This document shows positions 63,928-64,000 of a stretch of DNA of 64,000 nucleotides, piece after piece; position 1 is the stretch's first letter; each line of letters opens with the position of its first letter. Origin of the DNA: Rubrivivax sp. (GTDB lineage: Bacteria; Pseudomonadota; Gammaproteobacteria; Burkholderiales; Burkholderiaceae_C). The notes beneath the pieces were generated by a model. It was not told where the DNA came from. It did no database searches and saw only the letters and a list, made by a program, of their open reading frames with translations. Made by a program: the position numbers and the translations under genes. The DNA lies in assembly GCA_027490215.1 (NCBI GenBank), contig JAIXYO010000007.1, positions 62,001 to 126,000 on the forward strand, given 5' to 3'.

Positions 63928-64000
63928 ATGCGACTGATTTCAACGGTTCGCTCCAGCCTGCTGATGCTTGCTGCCGTCGGCGTGACTGCCGGGCTGACCG
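63928..64000 (+). CDS. bamE: Start of a BamE/OmlA-like outer-membrane lipoprotein gene, cut by the window
   Basis: Only 24 codons are visible: MRLISTVRSSLLMLAAVGVT and then AGLT. This reads as a lipoprotein signal approaching an LTxC lipobox. Divergence from fur is the conserved position of bamE (omlA/smpA) in betaproteobacteria, and that context carries the call. The product would be a small subunit of the BAM complex. Confidence 0.7.
   Translation, partial: MRLISTVRSSLLMLAAVGVTAGLT

Overview
The window looks like a chromosomal segment of a high-GC betaproteobacterium, most likely order Burkholderiales near the Leptothrix/Rubrivivax/Ideonella group. The basis is inference from gene content and order: a methionine synthase lacking its homocysteine domain behind an SAH riboswitch, the recA-recX-(unlinked)-sucC-sucD run, hpf-ptsN-hprK followed by fur divergent from a bamE-like lipoprotein gene, and uniformly high third-position GC. 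I saw no rRNA, tRNA, CRISPR array, insertion sequence or prophage. Coding density is very high and many neighbours overlap by 1 or 4 bases, which points to translational coupling.

Layout. 1-11 kb holds housekeeping genes: the end of a ComM/YifB-type ATPase, metH (C-terminal part) with an SAH riboswitch, a SWIB/histone-tail protein, a TerC-family protein behind a yybP-ykoY (Mn2+) riboswitch, a small membrane protein, a BepA-like periplasmic metalloprotease and moaC. 9.1-23.2 kb is a surface-glycan region bracketed by pilus genes. A PglL/Wzy-type ligase and a TfpX/TfpZ-type pilin accessory gene lie on one side and a type IVa pilin gene with a sigma-54-like promoter on the other. Between them are two genes on the plus strand (glycosyltransferase, asparagine synthase) and a minus-strand operon (polyprenyl-type GT2, a membrane protein split by an in-frame TGA, GT4, MurJ-like flippase, methyltransferase, GT2). 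The arrangement suggests synthesis and transfer of a pilin or surface glycan.

23.3-33.2 kb holds a signalling and metabolic run on the minus strand. sucC-sucD leads without a gap into a cytochrome P450, a YjbE-type TerC protein and a Ser/Thr kinase, followed by a PP2C phosphatase, a double-FHA protein and a metallo-beta-lactamase-fold hydrolase. Upstream are recX and recA, the latter with a LexA-type box. 33.4-45.8 kb has a TctD/TctE-like two-component system, an M20 peptidase, a nitrilase-family amidase coupled to a giant YhdP/AsmA-like protein, glnE and rfaE2.

45.8-58.8 kb is the most distinctive region. It contains a CarH/LitR-like MerR regulator with B12-binding motifs, a DUF2256 protein and an FeS-type photolyase, all overlapping, plus a ferritin-like protein. 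Divergent from these are a glutathione peroxidase and then an eight-gene plus-strand run (FAD oxidase, DUF1365, cyclopropane-fatty-acid synthase family, chalcone-isomerase-like, MFS, DUF3833 lipoprotein, SDR, SnoaL-like) and a second FAD oxidoreductase. In other bacteria this gene set belongs to light and singlet-oxygen regulons. Here no rpoE/chrR pair is visible and a cobalamin photoreceptor is the only regulator in view.

58.8-64 kb holds an MFS transporter, an unreported-looking 56-residue membrane protein and corA in one overlapping run, then hpf, ptsN, hprK, fur and the start of a bamE-like gene.
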